A stretch of 9,735 nucleotides of DNA from Phycisphaerae bacterium. GTDB taxonomy: Bacteria > Planctomycetota > Phycisphaerae > Phycisphaerales > SM1A02. Shown here piece after piece: positions 1-6,994 of this stretch (position 1 is its first letter; each line of letters begins with the position of its first letter). Made by a program: the position numbers and the translations under genes. Under the pieces are notes generated by a model that saw only the letters and a list, made by a program, of their open reading frames with translations, searched no databases and was not told the origin of the DNA. The stretch covers positions 1 to 9,735 of the forward strand of contig VGXJ01000048.1 in assembly GCA_016873375.1 (NCBI GenBank), written 5' to 3'.

Positions 1-42
1 TCGGACCACTGGATCGCTGCGGGCATCTGCACGCCGCGATCC

Positions 43-48
43 TACGAT
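43..48 (+). promoter_or_regulatory. Putative -10 hexamer of a leaderless kynU transcript
   Basis: TACGAT matches TATAAT at four of six positions and ends 6 nt before the kynU ATG, so transcription would begin at or next to the A of the ATG. No convincing -35 lies about 17 nt upstream and no Shine-Dalgarno precedes the ATG. The same spacing recurs at three other starts in this window, which is the main support. Confidence 0.35.
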
Positions 49-54
49 CCGCGC

Positions 55-1341
55 ATGCCGAGCACCGTCCTGGACCTCAACGCCGCCGAAATCGAGACCA
101 CGCGCGAGTGGGCCCGCTGGGCGGACTCCACCGATCCGCTCGCGCCCCTGCGCGAACGATTCGAGCTTCCACGCAGTGCCGACGGTGCACCGCTCGTGTA
201 CTTCCAGGGGAACTCGCTCGGACCGATGGCGCGGCGCACGCGCGAGCTCGTACAAGAGGTCATGGACCAGTGGGGTTCGCGCGGCCACTACGCGCGCATC
301 GAGGGAGCGCGACCGTGGATGGACTACCACGCTCATGCGCGTCGATCGCTCGCCGCACTCGCCGGTGCGCGCGAGCATGAGGTCGTGGCCATGGCTGGTC
401 TCACCGAGACGCTGCATCTGCTGATGGCATCGTTCTGGAGGCCGCACACAGGTCGCGACCGGATCATCATGGAGGCCACCGCGTTCCCGAGCGACCGCTA
501 CGCCGTGCGGAGCCATGTGCAGGCTCGTGGCTTCGATCCCGGTGCATGCATCATCGAGGTGCCGCCGCGCGCGGACGGCCTGCTGCATGCCGAGGACTTC
601 GCGCGCGCCTGCAACGACGCCGGCGAACGCGCGGGGCTGTTGTTCGTGGGTGGCGTCAACTACGCCACGGGCCAGCTGCTCGACCTGGGGGCCTTGGTCC
701 GCGCAGCGCACGCTGCGGGCGCCTTCGCATGCTTCGACCTGGCGCACGCGATGGGCAACGTACCGCTCTCGCTGCACGAACTCGGTGCCGACGCGGCGGC
801 GTGGTGCGGCTACAAGTACCTCAACGGTGGACAGGGGGCGACCGCGGGCCTGTACATCCACGAGCAGCACGGCCTCGACGCCGCCACGCCGCGCTTTGCA
901 GGCTGGTGGGGCGTTCCGCTCGCCACGCGCATGGCAATGGAGCGTGACTTCGTCGCGACACCGGGAGCCGATGGCTGGCAGGTCAGCGAGCCGAGCGTGA
1001 TCGGCATGGCGCCGCTGCTCGCGAGTCTCGAGCTCTTCGATACCGCGGGCTTCGACCGCCTGCGCGCCAAGTCGCTGCGGCTCACGGCGTTCCTCGAGAT
1101 GCTCCTGCGTGAGCGCGTGCCCGAGGCGCGCGTGCTGACGCCGGCAGCCACGCATGAACGCGGCGCGCAGCTCTCGATCCAGCTCGACGAGCGCTGCATG
1201 GAGCGGCATGCGCAGCTCCTGCCTGTGGGCATCGCCTGCGACACGCGCAGGCCCAACGTCATCCGTGCTGCACCGGCCCCGCTCTTCAACACCTTCGACG
1301 AGGTCTGGCGATTCGTGGACGCGCTTGCCGCCACGCGCTGA
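55..1341 (+). CDS. kynU: Kynureninase (PLP-dependent L-kynurenine hydrolase)
   Basis: This 428-residue cytoplasmic enzyme is expected to cleave L-kynurenine (or 3-hydroxykynurenine) to anthranilate (or 3-hydroxyanthranilate) plus alanine, in tryptophan breakdown or de novo NAD synthesis. The family signatures appear in order: GNSLG (52-56), FPSDRY (144-149) around the cofactor phosphate and ring site, FDLAHAMGN (227-235) with the PLP-pairing Asp228, and WCGYKYLNGG (250-259) with Lys254 as the Schiff-base lysine. A C-terminal RRPNVIRAAPAPLFNTF segment (398-414) binds substrate carboxylate in the family. The length is normal and no key residue is missing. The frame stays open to the window edge, but the ATG at 55 fits the usual N terminus and has a TANNNT box 6 nt before it. 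No other kynurenine-pathway gene is visible. The gene converges on the DMT transporter with a 55 bp gap. The family call is very secure; the pathway role is inferred. Confidence 0.96.
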   Translation: MPSTVLDLNAAEIETTREWARWADSTDPLAPLRERFELPRSADGAPLVYFQGNSLGPMARRTRELVQEVMDQWGSRGHYARIEGARPWMDYHAHARRSLAALAGAREHEVVAMAGLTETLHLLMASFWRPHTGRDRIIMEATAFPSDRYAVRSHVQARGFDPGACIIEVPPRADGLLHAEDFARACNDAGERAGLLFVGGVNYATGQLLDLGALVRAAHAAGAFACFDLAHAMGNVPLSLHELGADAAAWCGYKYLNGGQGATAGLYIHEQHGLDAATPRFAGWWGVPLATRMAMERDFVATPGADGWQVSEPSVIGMAPLLASLELFDTAGFDRLRAKSLRLTAFLEMLLRERVPEARVLTPAATHERGAQLSIQLDERCMERHAQLLPVGIACDTRRPNVIRAAPAPLFNTFDEVWRFVDALAATR

Positions 1342-1396
1342 GCCGCACTCGCGCGTCTTGTGCAGCACGATCCCGACGGCGTCCGTCCGGCTTGCG

Positions 1397-2380
1397 TCAG
1401 TCACCGGTCTTGGTGCTGGCCTGCGCCTGCTGCGGCGCCTTGCGCTCGGCGGTGAGCATGAGCACCGCGCCGCCCGCGGCGACGAAACCGCCCAGCCACT
1501 GGAATCCCGTGAGGCGCTCCTCGAACACGAACGCGCTCGCCGCGCTCACTAGGAACGGCTGCAGTTGCAGCACGCCGCTCGTCACCGCCACGCCAAGCCG
1601 CGCGATCGCGACGTAGTAGAAGACGTGGCCCGCAGCGATGCCCGCCACCGCACTGATCGCGAGAAAGATGAGTTCGCGTGATCCGAGCGAGGGCACATAC
1701 GTGCCGCCCTCCCGGCCAAAGACCAGCATCAACGCGATCAAGCCGATCGCCGTGAGCTGACAGATCACCGCGAAGGCGAGCACCGGGTGATACGGCGCCA
1801 TGAAGCGGCGCACGCCCAGGCCGTAGCAGGCGTAGCCCAGACCCGAGCAGACCGCCATGAGGACGCCCGATCCGTTGGCGCCGCCCAGCGAGAACTCACC
1901 ACCGAAGAGCACCGGCATGAGGCCGGTGATGAGCAAGGCAAATCCCGCGACGTACCGCACTGTGCGCATGACCGCACGCTCGGCCGGGAAGAGGAACCAC
2001 GCACCGAGCGCCACGAAGATCAGTTGGCTCCTGAGCCCGAAGGTCACGATGCCTGGTGTGGCCATTCCGAACGCCGCCGTGAAGCAGGCCTGCCCCGCGA
2101 CATTGGCGATGCTCGGCACGATGGCAGCCTTCCAGATGCCCTTTGGCATGCGGCCCTTCCACGCATGCCAGAGCACATAGGGCAGCCAGAGCACGGCGCT
2201 CGCGCCGTAGCGCCAGCCGTTGTTGCTCCAGAAGTCCACGCCCCGTGCAGCAAGATCGCGCAACAGAAGCGGCACCGTGCTCCAGCCCAGGAGCGCCGCC
2301 AGCGCATTGATCGAACCCACGCGACGGCTTCGAGCGAGTGTCTCGTGCGATGCGTTGGTGATGTCGCGTGACTCGGCCAT
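1397..2380 (-). CDS. EamA/DMT-superfamily inner-membrane transporter
   Basis: This 327-residue polytopic membrane protein has two EamA-type halves with about ten hydrophobic segments, starting near residues 24-41, 58-72 and 86-107 and continuing to 293-310. The second half ends with the family pattern LQPFLVSAASAFVFEERLT (272-290) followed by WLGGFVAAGGAVLM, the usual 'P...E.lt..qwiG..l...G' signature of EamA domains. The N terminus (MAESRDITNA...) is polar and the C-terminal tail is short and hydrophilic. Such carriers usually export amino acids, metabolites or drugs; the substrate cannot be read from the sequence. The ATG lies 3 nt after the SDR stop, so the gene is probably the last of the kinase-led operon and translationally coupled to it. 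It converges with kynU, and no T-tailed terminator is visible in the gap. The family call is secure and the substrate unknown. Confidence 0.9.
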   Translation of the reverse strand: MAESRDITNASHETLARSRRVGSINALAALLGWSTVPLLLRDLAARGVDFWSNNGWRYGASAVLWLPYVLWHAWKGRMPKGIWKAAIVPSIANVAGQACFTAAFGMATPGIVTFGLRSQLIFVALGAWFLFPAERAVMRTVRYVAGFALLITGLMPVLFGGEFSLGGANGSGVLMAVCSGLGYACYGLGVRRFMAPYHPVLAFAVICQLTAIGLIALMLVFGREGGTYVPSLGSRELIFLAISAVAGIAAGHVFYYVAIARLGVAVTSGVLQLQPFLVSAASAFVFEERLTGFQWLGGFVAAGGAVLMLTAERKAPQQAQASTKTGD

Positions 2381-2383
2381 CGA

Positions 2384-3181
2384 TCACATCTGCACAAGGC
2401 GGCCGCCGTCGACCGGAAGGTTCACGCCATTCACATAGCTCGCCGCCGGCGAGCAGAGGAAGAGCACCGCCGCCGCGATCTCGTCCGGTTCGGCGATCCG
2501 TGCCGCCGGAATCGTGGCGATCGCCTCGCGCTCGATGTCCGTAACCTCCACACCGCCGCGACGCGCTTTGCCCTCGAAGAGCGAGGCGAGCCGACCCGTT
2601 CGCGTGAACCCAGGCATCACGTTGTTGGCCGTGATCCCGAAGCGGCCAAGCTCATGCGCAAGCGTGCGCACCCAGTTGGCGACCGCTGCACGCACGACGT
2701 TGGACACCCCAAGGCCCCGCAGCGGCGTCGCCACGCTCGTGCTCGTGATCGAGACCAGCCGGCCATATCCCGCCGCGCGCATGCCTGCTGCGCATGCCTG
2801 CATGATCGCTTGGCCCGTGGCCACATGCTGCGTGAGCGCTGCCGTGAACTGCGCGGGATCCGCATCGATGGCGAAGCCCGCAGCCGGGCCGCCGCTGTTG
2901 TGCACCACCACGTGCACCGGGTCACGCGCAGCCAGCGCGTCGACCGATCGCTGCACAGCCTGCCAGTCGGCATGGTCCACGAGCAGCGTGGCGTGTCCGG
3001 GACCGATTGCCGCCAGCTCCGCAGCGACCTTCGCCAGTCCCTCGTCGTTGCGCCCCGTGATCGTCACACGGGCACCGGCCCTCGCCAGGGCGATCGCGCA
3101 AGCGCGGCCGATGCCCTGCGTCGCTCCGCCGACCAAGGCGTGACGGCCATCCACCCTGAACCAATCGCGCTGCTCGTGCAT
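2384..3181 (-). CDS. Atypical short-chain dehydrogenase/reductase lacking the YxxxK tyrosine
   Basis: This 265-residue Rossmann-fold protein has the SDR glycine motif GGATQGIG (18-25), TGRN (42-45) after beta-2, HNSGGP (94-99) in place of NNAGG, RLVSITSTS (141-149) with the catalytic-serine strand, and NNVMPG (186-191). It ends with the usual VNLPVDGG (253-260). The canonical YxxxK is replaced by S160-N-V-V-R164, as in the FabG-like 'BKR-like SDR' subgroup known to lack the standard tetrad, so the reaction is uncertain. I chose the ATG at 3181 (MHEQRDWF) because it gives a normal N terminus and has TACACT 6 nt upstream. An in-frame ATG at 3229 would add 16 Ala/Arg-rich residues and would start 3 nt after the deaminase stop, so it is a real alternative. 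The downstream DMT gene follows by 3 nt. Fold secure, substrate unknown. Confidence 0.9.
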   Translation of the reverse strand: MHEQRDWFRVDGRHALVGGATQGIGRACAIALARAGARVTITGRNDEGLAKVAAELAAIGPGHATLLVDHADWQAVQRSVDALAARDPVHVVVHNSGGPAAGFAIDADPAQFTAALTQHVATGQAIMQACAAGMRAAGYGRLVSITSTSVATPLRGLGVSNVVRAAVANWVRTLAHELGRFGITANNVMPGFTRTGRLASLFEGKARRGGVEVTDIEREAIATIPAARIAEPDEIAAAVLFLCSPAASYVNGVNLPVDGGRLVQM

Positions 3182-3187
3182 CGATGG

Positions 3188-3193
3188 AGTGTA
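3188..3193 (-). promoter_or_regulatory. Putative -10 hexamer before the inner SDR start
   Basis: On the minus strand TACACT ends 6 nt before the ATG at 3181, the same arrangement seen before kynU and metF. It would give the SDR and transporter genes an internal leaderless promoter. It competes with the alternative start at 3229, in which case these bases encode Tyr-Thr. There is no good -35. Confidence 0.27.
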
Positions 3194-3232
3194 GGTGGTG
3201 CGGAGCGCTGCACGCGCCGCAGCGGCCATCGA

Positions 3233-3676
3233 TCATCGAGCCGGGAACGATCGATACGAGATGCCGGCTTCCGCGAAGAGGTCAACTGCCTTTCGGATCG
3301 ACTCCGACCAGGGCTCGTTGCCATGATCGACCGTGAAGGTGACGACCTCCGCGAGCCCAGCTTGGATGATCGCCAGCGAGCACTGCACGCACGGGCTGAA
3401 GCTCGAGTAGATCGTGCAGCCCACCGGGCTCACGCCGTTGCGGGCGCACTGCACGATCGCGTTCATTTCCGCGTGGCAGATCAGGTCGTACTTCACCGGT
3501 CGCTCGAGCCGCTCAGGCCGGTCCGCCACGCCGCGCGGCAAGCCATTGAAGCCTGTCGACAGGATCTGCTTGGATGGGCTCACGATGACGGCACCGACCT
3601 GGCGCGATGGATCCTTGCTCCATCCGGCAATGGTGCGGCTGAGGTCAAGGAAGCGCTGGTGCCAGTGATCATTCAT
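3233..3676 (-). CDS. dCMP deaminase-family zinc enzyme
   Basis: This 147-residue cytidine/deoxycytidylate deaminase-family protein carries the zinc motif CHAEMNAI (67-74; ligand His68, proton-shuttling Glu70) and PCVQC (95-99; ligands Cys96 and Cys99). GFNGLPRG (42-49) supplies the substrate-contacting Asn44. IIQAG (103-107) and the C-terminal AGISYRSF match dCMP deaminases, which convert dCMP to dUMP for dTMP synthesis. The length fits single-domain bacterial members. The frame extends upstream to 3814, but that part is antisense to no gene and overlaps the protease in another frame. MNDHWHQRF at 3676 is the family N terminus and overlaps the protease stop by 8 bp, which suggests translational coupling. 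A deaminase acting on a modified nucleotide cannot be excluded; the fold and metal site are secure. Confidence 0.92.
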   Translation of the reverse strand: MNDHWHQRFLDLSRTIAGWSKDPSRQVGAVIVSPSKQILSTGFNGLPRGVADRPERLERPVKYDLICHAEMNAIVQCARNGVSPVGCTIYSSFSPCVQCSLAIIQAGLAEVVTFTVDHGNEPWSESIRKAVDLFAEAGISYRSFPAR

Positions 3677-5972
3677 CGGGATCGGCCTTGGGTGCATCCT
3701 CGCCGGGATTCGCCTGAGCGTCCACCGCTCGCAGGGTGAGCCGACCGATGACCAGATCGGGTGCGCCCGGGCGACCGGCCCAGACCAGGACGGGCCCGCG
3801 TTCGGCGACTTCAAGCCGCCCGGCCGGGAAGGTGGCGAGTTTCATGCGCCCCGCCACGGGTTCGTTGGGTGGTTGCGTCGCCGTGATCCGTACGCGCGTG
3901 GATCGATCGGGCAGGTCCGCGTTCGGTTGGTCCTCGTCGCCGGCATCCTGCGTGGATGAACGCTCGTAGCCGACATCAATCGTGGCGAAACGCTGCACCT
4001 CACCCACGAGCCCGGCTTCGATGAACACGTCATAGGCACCGGGTTCAAGCTCGGTGACCCAGGCGCAGCGCGCCAAGGGATCGGTCCATCCCTCGATCAC
4101 GCCCGGATCGACCCGCTGGTCGAAGGCATAGACAAGCGATGACCCCTCGAGTTCCGCCAGGGCAGGGTGCCCGATCCAGCGTGCACCACTTTGCTCCATG
4201 GGTGGCCACAGGTCGATCGGTGGGACCGTCGGCAGCGTGGTCCCGGCCTTCGCTGCCTCGATCCATGCGGCCAGCAGCGGCTTCACGCGCGCAGCGGGCA
4301 AGGCATAGGTCGCTGTGCGATCAGGTCGCGCGATGTTGATGCCGATCGCCCGGCCATCGAGCCCAAGGAGCGGACCCCCCATGCGCATGCATGGCAGCGG
4401 CGTGTCGTGCTGCAGTACGCCTCCGAAGCCGCTCGCCCGTCGGCTCGCCGGGAAGAGCGCCGTGCTCTGGGAAATGCGCCGATCATCAGGCCGCACCGTC
4501 ACGCGAGTGAGGAGCGACATGGGCGATCCATCTCGATCGATCTCGATCAGGAGCAGTTCACCGCCGCCGTAGGCACGCACGATGCGACCGATGTCACCTT
4601 GAGCCGAGACCGACTGCCCTGCCAAGCGCAGCACGCGATCCCCAGCACGCAGCCCCGCGACCCAGGCAGGCGAGCCGATCGTGGACTCGATCACCTTCAG
4701 CCCTGCACCACCTGGCGGCCCCTGCTCGACCCGAATCCCCAGGAAGCCCGACAAGCCATCGATGGCGTTCTCGCGCAGATGGTCCAGGCCCGTGACGCCC
4801 CATGACTCCCCCTGCCACTGCGATGAGGCGCTCACGACGATCGTGCCGGAGGGCGGCACGGGATCGAAAGCCCACTCGATCGGCACCAGATCATCGCCAT
4901 CGACCTTGAGCACGACGAGGTCGAGGTCGCGATCGCGCACCACACGGCGCGCCCGCACGGTCGTCCCCACGGGAAGCGTGACCTCGACAGCATCGCTCGA
5001 TCGGCCGATGTCGCTGTCCTTGGCCAGCAGCACGCCCGACGCATCGATCACCGTGGCCATGCCGACCGGCCGATGATCGACCATGACCTGGCAGACCGAC
5101 TGCAGCCACGGTGTCGTCAGCTCACCCGTGATCTCGCGCAAGCCTGGTGCACGGCGTCCTGTGTCGTCGGTCGGTTCGAACTCGCCACGCTCGCCGGCCC
5201 AAAGCGCCCGCAGTGCTGCAGGGTCCATCGTGCGGCCGCCGACCACAGTGCTGGCCTTGAGGTCAGCCAGCCGCGAGGCTGCGAAGTCGCTCGTGCACAT
5301 CGAACCCAGCGTGGGCTCGCCGCTGGTGGTGCTCACGATGCCCACCAGCCTGCCCTGCAGGTCGAAGACACCGCCGCCGGAATCGCCACCGGACATTGGT
5401 GCATCCAGATCGATGGCATGGTCGCGCGTGCGGACCACGCGCCCGATGCGCATGACCGCTGCGCGATCCTTCATGAAGCCATGCGTATGGCCGAAGGGCG
5501 CGAGCCAATCGCCCTCGACCAGCCGTGCCGATGGACCCAGTCGCGCCGCCACGATGCCCTCGACTGGGTCGAACTTCACCAGTCCGCAATCCTTGTTCCC
5601 CTCGCAGTGCAGGCCGGCGGTCGTGCCGGGGATCGTGCGGCCGTCGGGCAGTTCGACGGCCACCGCCTGGCCCGGCTTCTCGAAGCAGTGCCCAGCGGTC
5701 AGGATCCAGCCTGCCTGAGCATCGATGATCGTGCCGCTGCACGAACCACCACCACCAAGCTCGGTGACTTTGATCGCCACCTGTGTCGGGCGCACGGCGT
5801 GTGACAGCGCCTGCAGACGGTCCTGCAACAGCTGAAGGTCCTGCAGTCGTTCGGGCTGACGAAGATCAGGATCACTTGCACGCGCCGGGGCAGCGTGGAC
5901 CACTGAAGACACGATGAGCGCCGCCAGCAAGGCTGGCCGCAAACGGGGCAGGCTGCGCGTCAGCGCTCCCAC
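3669..5972 (-). CDS. Exported trypsin-like serine protease with a degenerate second protease unit, PDZ and C-terminal beta domain
   Basis: With the GTG at 5972 this is a 767-residue exported protein. A signal peptide comes first: three Arg within the first 12 residues, hydrophobic PALLAALIVSSVV, likely cleavage after PARA (residue 32). Domain 1 (about 60-235) is trypsin-like with His95 (LTAGHC), Asp128 (KDCGLVKF) and Ser198 (GGDSGGG), so it should be active. Domain 2 (about 280-570) has a DLDLVVLKV strand but no His at the expected place (VLLAKDSD), and MRMGGPLLGLDG (529-540) where GDSGGP would be. A PDZ (about 408-485: FLGIRVEQ...GSPAWVAGLRAGDRVL) lies between these two motifs. The C-terminal 585-750 region looks beta-rich, and the tail is acidic. 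No Met lies between the ATG at 6122 and the signal peptide; that ATG would overlap the kinase by 163 bp, whereas the GTG overlaps it by 13 bp and has AGGGG just upstream. The start is moderately sure; the domain call is firm. Confidence 0.87.
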   Translation of the reverse strand: MGALTRSLPRLRPALLAALIVSSVVHAAPARASDPDLRQPERLQDLQLLQDRLQALSHAVRPTQVAIKVTELGGGGSCSGTIIDAQAGWILTAGHCFEKPGQAVAVELPDGRTIPGTTAGLHCEGNKDCGLVKFDPVEGIVAARLGPSARLVEGDWLAPFGHTHGFMKDRAAVMRIGRVVRTRDHAIDLDAPMSGGDSGGGVFDLQGRLVGIVSTTSGEPTLGSMCTSDFAASRLADLKASTVVGGRTMDPAALRALWAGERGEFEPTDDTGRRAPGLREITGELTTPWLQSVCQVMVDHRPVGMATVIDASGVLLAKDSDIGRSSDAVEVTLPVGTTVRARRVVRDRDLDLVVLKVDGDDLVPIEWAFDPVPPSGTIVVSASSQWQGESWGVTGLDHLRENAIDGLSGFLGIRVEQGPPGGAGLKVIESTIGSPAWVAGLRAGDRVLRLAGQSVSAQGDIGRIVRAYGGGELLLIEIDRDGSPMSLLTRVTVRPDDRRISQSTALFPASRRASGFGGVLQHDTPLPCMRMGGPLLGLDGRAIGINIARPDRTATYALPAARVKPLLAAWIEAAKAGTTLPTVPPIDLWPPMEQSGARWIGHPALAELEGSSLVYAFDQRVDPGVIEGWTDPLARCAWVTELEPGAYDVFIEAGLVGEVQRFATIDVGYERSSTQDAGDEDQPNADLPDRSTRVRITATQPPNEPVAGRMKLATFPAGRLEVAERGPVLVWAGRPGAPDLVIGRLTLRAVDAQANPGEDAPKADPDE

Positions 5973-6877
5973 GACCCCTGCGAGGATTCGCTCGATCCCC
6001 AACCGCGCGTGTCCAGGCGAACGCCATCGGGTTGCGCCGCGAAGAGCGTGCGCAAGTCTTCCAGCCGCTGCGCCACAAGTTGCATGGAAGCAGGGCGATC
6101 GGCCCGGCTCACTTGCACGCACTCTAGGATCAGGTCAGACAGCATCGGATGGATCGACTTATTGCGGATCGCCGGAGGCACAGGCGGCTTGACCGCCACG
6201 GGCGTGAACTCTCCCCCGAGCGCCTTCGGGTCGGACTTTGACGGGATCGCCGTGGGAATCGTGTCGCCTACAAGCACCCAGTACATGGTCGCACCAAGGT
6301 TGTAGATGTCCGTCTGGCCGTTCACTTCCTGTCGGTGGGCTTGCTCAGGGGCGAGGTAGCCCGGTGTGCCCTGAATGCGCTTCTTGACTGTGCCGACTGC
6401 GCACGCTTGGCCAAGGTCGATGATCTTGACGGTACCACCGTCAGCGATCATGACGTTGATCGGCTTCATGTCGGCATGGCAGAAGCCCTTGTCGTGCATG
6501 TGCGCCAGGCCGCGTGCGATCTGCGCAAAGATGCCCGCAGCTTCAACCATGGTCTTGGGCAGCGCCTTGTCGAGCGTCGGGGCGTCGAGCAATTCCATGG
6601 TGAGCGCGATTTCGACCACCTTGAAGAACTTCTTGGTCCGGTGGATCTTGTGGAGCGCGCGGATGTTCGGGTGCGAGAGCTTGCTGCCGATCTCGTACTC
6701 CAGCTCGACCTGGTCCAGATAGCGCTGATCCTTGTCGGTGTTCTTCACCACGTGCTTCAGCGCGTAGATCTGCTTGTCGCTCAGGTCCTGCACGGCGAAC
6801 ACCATGCTGGCGGCGCCAGTACCGAGCGGGGCGATGACCTTGAAGCCGAAGATGTCCTTGACAGCGAGGGAAGACAT
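5960..6877 (-). CDS. Soluble Ser/Thr protein kinase (PknB-like, HAD catalytic loop)
   Basis: This 305-residue Hanks-type kinase shows every subdomain: glycine loop LGTGAASMVF (18-27), ATP-site Lys41 (YALKHV), alpha-C Glu around 57-61, catalytic loop CHADMKPINVM (133-143) with Asp136, Lys138 and Asn141, IIDLG (152-156) as the DFG equivalent, TPGYLAPE (171-178), and the structural TDIYNLGATMYW (189-200). The Arg of HRD is Ala135, so this is a non-RD kinase that should not depend on the usual activation-loop phosphate contact. No membrane segment, PASTA, WD40 or TPR region follows; the 25-residue tail is Gly/Ser-rich. It appears to lead the five-gene minus-strand operon and overlaps the protease start by 13 bp. 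No clear Shine-Dalgarno precedes the ATG; GGCGGC sits about 12 nt upstream. Kinase identity is secure; its target is unknown. Confidence 0.95.
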   Translation of the reverse strand: MSSLAVKDIFGFKVIAPLGTGAASMVFAVQDLSDKQIYALKHVVKNTDKDQRYLDQVELEYEIGSKLSHPNIRALHKIHRTKKFFKVVEIALTMELLDAPTLDKALPKTMVEAAGIFAQIARGLAHMHDKGFCHADMKPINVMIADGGTVKIIDLGQACAVGTVKKRIQGTPGYLAPEQAHRQEVNGQTDIYNLGATMYWVLVGDTIPTAIPSKSDPKALGGEFTPVAVKPPVPPAIRNKSIHPMLSDLILECVQVSRADRPASMQLVAQRLEDLRTLFAAQPDGVRLDTRGWGSSESSQGSWER

Positions 6878-6952
6878 TGCGAATCATTGCCGCCAGATGC
6901 CGCGACGGGACAAACGCCCACGCGCATATGGCCGGCGAAGAAGTGAGCAGGA

Positions 6953-6981
6953 AGTGTAGGGATCGGGTGCGTTCGGCTCAA
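6953..6981 (-). promoter_or_regulatory. Putative sigma-70-type promoter of the kinase operon
   Basis: On the minus strand TTGAGC (6976-6981) and TACACT (6953-6958) are separated by exactly 17 bp, each matching the -35 and -10 consensus at four of six positions. It lies in the 117 bp gap between the amidase-like gene and the kinase, giving a leader of about 70 nt. The -35 overlaps a short CGGCT/AGCCG dyad (6974-6985). This is the only place in the window where both boxes look reasonable. Confidence 0.4.
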
Positions 6982-6994
6982 GCCGGGTCGCGCT

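Noticed and set aside
1375..1387. GACGG-CGT-CCGTC stem-loop in the gap between convergent kynU and DMT genes, as a terminator
   Set aside because: The stem is only 5 bp with a 3 nt loop and there is no T-run on either strand.
2654..3739. 361-codon plus-strand open frame opposite the SDR and deaminase genes
   Set aside because: It is Arg/His-rich with no recognisable motif and lies antisense to two genes with clear catalytic motifs; long chance frames are usual at this GC content.
4530..4549. Tandem 10 bp repeat ATCTCGATCG/ATCTCGATCA
   Set aside because: It has only two copies inside coding sequence for an Ile-Glu-Ile-Asp-Arg-Asp stretch and is best explained by codon choice and general GATC richness.
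5073..5804. 243-codon plus-strand open frame opposite the protease gene
   Set aside because: The composition is typical of an antisense shadow (Arg, His, Ala), no domain is visible, and the minus strand carries the His/Asp/Ser triad.
6974..6985. CGGCT/AGCCG dyad after the amidase-like gene, as an intrinsic terminator
   Set aside because: The loop would be 2 nt (4 bp stem with a tetraloop at best) and no T-tract follows; it overlaps the proposed -35 instead.
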